From assembly GCA_016708125.1 (NCBI GenBank), contig JADJGF010000001.1:124001-188000 (forward strand): a stretch of DNA of 64,000 bases, read 5' to 3'. Source of the DNA: Ignavibacteriota bacterium (GTDB lineage Bacteria > Bacteroidota > Ignavibacteria > Ignavibacteriales > Melioribacteraceae). Of the stretch, positions 62,150 to 64,000 are shown piece by piece (position 1 is the stretch's first letter; every line of letters begins with the position of its first letter). Under the pieces are notes generated by a model, which was not told the DNA's origin, did no database searches, and saw only the letters and a list, made by a program, of their open reading frames with translations. The position numbers and the translations under genes were made by a program.

Positions 62150-62365
62150 TAACGACGTTGCCAATAAGCTGCTGCCCAAAAGAGCAATGCCAAATAAGCA
62201 ACACAATGATTTATATTTAGCCGTGCTTAACTTTACATGTAAGCACGGCGGAACTAAACTTCAATAATACTGCTAATGTTAATAGCAATGCCAAACAAAC
62301 TTTTAATCTTTATTTCTGTATTCAACCCGAGCAATTACGGCAGTCAGCTTGATTGGCGGGTTATA
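62148..62365 (-). other. attC 55 (variant)
   Basis: Identical to attC 54. Closes IS91-like cassette copy b. Confidence 0.86.
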
Positions 62366-63600
62366 TTAAGCTTTTATTTATTAATTAAGCTCTCAACTTC
62401 AACCATACCCACTCAACAATACTTTACTTTCACATTCCGGACATACACATTTAACTTTTTCTTCCAACTCATTTATTATTTCTTCAACTTTTTCTTTTAA
62501 TTTTCCAAGTTCACTCTTTATTTCTTCTTCTATTTTATTCAGTGAGTCTTTCTTTTTATTTGGAGCAAAGATTCCTCCATACCTTATCTTTCTAAATCCT
62601 TCTGGTAGTATATGTAGTAAAAATCTTCTGATAAATTCCGTGTCTTCTAATGGTAGTATTTCTTTCTTAGCTATGCCTCGTTTATCTTGCTTCTTGTAGT
62701 TCTTATATTCAAATCTTACTACTCCTTTTTCATAACTCTTTATTCTGCTATTGGATATTGCTACTTTGTGTGTATATCTCGATATATATTCTAACGTCCT
62801 TTCTCCATTGCTAAATGGTGCCTTCGAATATATTACCCATTTCTTTTGACTCAATTTATATAGGTAATTGTTAAACTCTTTTGATCTTGATAGTATTTCT
62901 ATCTTTCCCGGAAATCTTAATTTCCCTTCCTCATACTTTTCTTTTAGTAACTCTATAAATTTTCCCATCATAACTTCTGACATCGCCCCTACCGGAAACA
63001 TAAACTTCTTCGAATATGGTAATTTCTTAAATCTCCCTTCTTTCAGTCCTCCACTTAATACCATATAATGTATATGTGGATGATATAACATCTGACTTCC
63101 CCATGTATGCAATAAACCGATGTAACCTATTCTTCCTCCAAAATGTCTTTTATCCTCTGAAAATTTATTTAGTACATAAAAGCTGCTCTTGAATAATATA
63201 TCATATAATATCTGCTGATTGCATATTGATAGATTATTCAACTCCGATGGCAACGTGAATACAACATGAAAGTATGGTAATGGCAGATAATTCTTTAGGA
63301 CATTTATTAACCATTTTATTTTCTTATTCTGGTTACATCTATTACAATGTCTGTCTCTGCATGGTCTTTTCTTTTCTTCTTCATATCCACATTCTTCATT
63401 TGTGCACTTAAATTTAACCGGTGACACGTTATCTGAAAAACAATTGATAATCTTTGTGATTACCTTTCTCTGTTTGTTCGATATGCCTTTGTGCTCCAAA
63501 TATCTCTCTATTCCAGACTTTAATATATCTGATACTTTTATCATTAGAGCTTAACTTATTCATATTTTCAATGAACTGCCAATGCTTTTTTGGCTTAATA
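62150..63600 (-). repeat. Tandem cassette repeat, unit 2 (1451 bp)
   Basis: Second unit of the duplication starting at 60699. Confidence 0.92.
62399..63544 (-). CDS. IS91-like HUH (Y2) transposase, copy b
   Basis: Same 381-residue protein as copy a, amino acid for amino acid, with all catalytic residues intact. The identity of both copies points to a very recent duplication. Confidence 0.92.
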   Translation of the reverse strand: MIKVSDILKSGIERYLEHKGISNKQRKVITKIINCFSDNVSPVKFKCTNEECGYEEEKKRPCRDRHCNRCNQNKKIKWLINVLKNYLPLPYFHVVFTLPSELNNLSICNQQILYDILFKSSFYVLNKFSEDKRHFGGRIGYIGLLHTWGSQMLYHPHIHYMVLSGGLKEGRFKKLPYSKKFMFPVGAMSEVMMGKFIELLKEKYEEGKLRFPGKIEILSRSKEFNNYLYKLSQKKWVIYSKAPFSNGERTLEYISRYTHKVAISNSRIKSYEKGVVRFEYKNYKKQDKRGIAKKEILPLEDTEFIRRFLLHILPEGFRKIRYGGIFAPNKKKDSLNKIEEEIKSELGKLKEKVEEIINELEEKVKCVCPECESKVLLSGYG

Positions 63601-63817
63601 TAACGGCGTAGCAAATAACACGCCGCCCATAATTAGATTTTACTAAATAACGAATTTATAATTTTACAAAACAATGTTTAACTTTTTTCACAAACATTGT
63701 TTTTAACTTTTCTGAATTGCACAAACTTTAACATAAAACTTTAGTTAAACTTCCAAACAAACTTTTTACAAAATTCCGCCAAGTGAAAACGGCGGTCGTG
63801 TTGATTTGCTGGTTATA
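63599..63817 (-). other. attC 56
   Basis: Closes the partial cassette at the right edge. Arms AACACG/CGTGTT and inner stem AATGTTT-type, like attC 21. Confidence 0.87.
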
Positions 63818-64000
63818 CAACATTAAAAGTATACTTGACTCTTTTTGAATATGTTAGATATAAATACCAAATTAAAAAGAATATTATTTTAGGTAACTGA
63901 AAAATTATTTGATAAAATAATGTTTCGAGAAAATTTGAACTCATAAGTGAATTATTTAGCCAACTATCTAAAAAATAATAGATGCCAGTGATTAAATAAA
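63813..64000 (-). CDS. Partial membrane protein at window edge
   Basis: An open frame of 61 codons enters from the right edge and ends with a TAA supplied by the attC 56 core. The visible C-terminus is hydrophobic and aromatic (ITGIYYFLDSWLNNSL, LPKIIFFLIWYLYLTYSKRVKY), with at least one membrane helix. Confidence 0.6.
   Translation of the reverse strand, partial: YLITGIYYFLDSWLNNSLMSSNFLETLFYQIIFQLPKIIFFLIWYLYLTYSKRVKYTFNVV

Larger units (their letters stand above)
13281..64000 (-). mobile_element. Integron cassette array (distal part, no integrase in window)
   Basis: Fifty-six attC sites follow one another with one cassette between each pair. On the + strand each site starts TAACGRCG and ends GTTAKRY. 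The arms CAAAT-AACCCG and CGGGTTGATTTG pair except for one extra G on the + strand. The corresponding extra C therefore sits in the L'' arm of the - strand, which makes the - strand the cassette top strand. Nearly all cassette genes are on the - strand with attC at their 3' end, as expected. No tyrosine recombinase is encoded here, so intI should lie beyond the right edge. Confidence 0.93.

Noticed and set aside
13281..64000. CRISPR-like regular repeats
   Set aside because: The repeated units are ~220 bp with internal dyads and are separated by genes of varying size. They are attC sites, not CRISPR repeats, and no cas gene is present.

Overview
The window is AT-rich DNA from a bacterium of the Bacteroidota/Ignavibacteriota type. 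This is inferred from the Na+-pumping NADH:quinone reductase operon, many short exported lipoproteins with Bacteroidota-like signal peptides, and base composition. No rRNA or tRNA gene and no CRISPR array was seen.

Positions 1 to about 11.6 kb are ordinary chromosome. On the + strand are the 3' end of recQ, an AlaX-like editing protein, a YCII-domain protein and an RlpA-like lipoprotein. On the - strand is an nqrABCDEF operon followed by genes for a DUF4870 membrane protein, a CBS-pair protein, ApbE (which attaches FMN to NqrB/NqrC) and an NqrM-like maturation protein. A PLP aminotransferase gene follows on the + strand. An IS256-family element (11608-13022) sits exactly at the border to the next region. 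Its transposase gene is broken by two identical 13-bp insertions built on a 14-nt palindrome.

From 13281 to the right edge the window is one continuous integron cassette array. It holds 56 attC sites and about 56 cassettes, oriented so that cassette genes lie on the - strand. The site orientation comes from the extra base in one arm of each stem. No integrase gene is present, so intI and attI should lie to the right of the window and this is the distal (older) end of the array. Most attC sites are unusually long (about 160-240 bp), with an outer R/L stem and a second inner stem whose sequence varies in a compensatory way. About half of the protein-coding cassettes encode exported proteins or lipoproteins. 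Four carry toxin-antitoxin pairs, three of them with clear promoters of their own. Others encode a Ser/Thr kinase with a membrane partner, an AP2-DUF2971 fusion, a HEPN-like protein, a PD-(D/E)XK-like protein, a DMT permease, a GNAT acetyltransferase and an NmrA-like protein. Three cassettes are HUH (IS91-like) transposase genes, two of them in a perfect 1451-bp tandem repeat.

Two cassette families stand out. Seven near-identical cassettes of about 345 bp have no ORF. Three modular cassettes (near 18.0, 23.2 and 32.4 kb) share constant arms, a short attC of about 60 bp, a covarying hairpin and inverted DnaA-box-like sequences. Each holds a different pair of tiny convergent genes whose 3' ends overlap by 56-62 bp, and the start codon of one gene lies in the constant arm. 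This modular swap platform is the best candidate for something undescribed.
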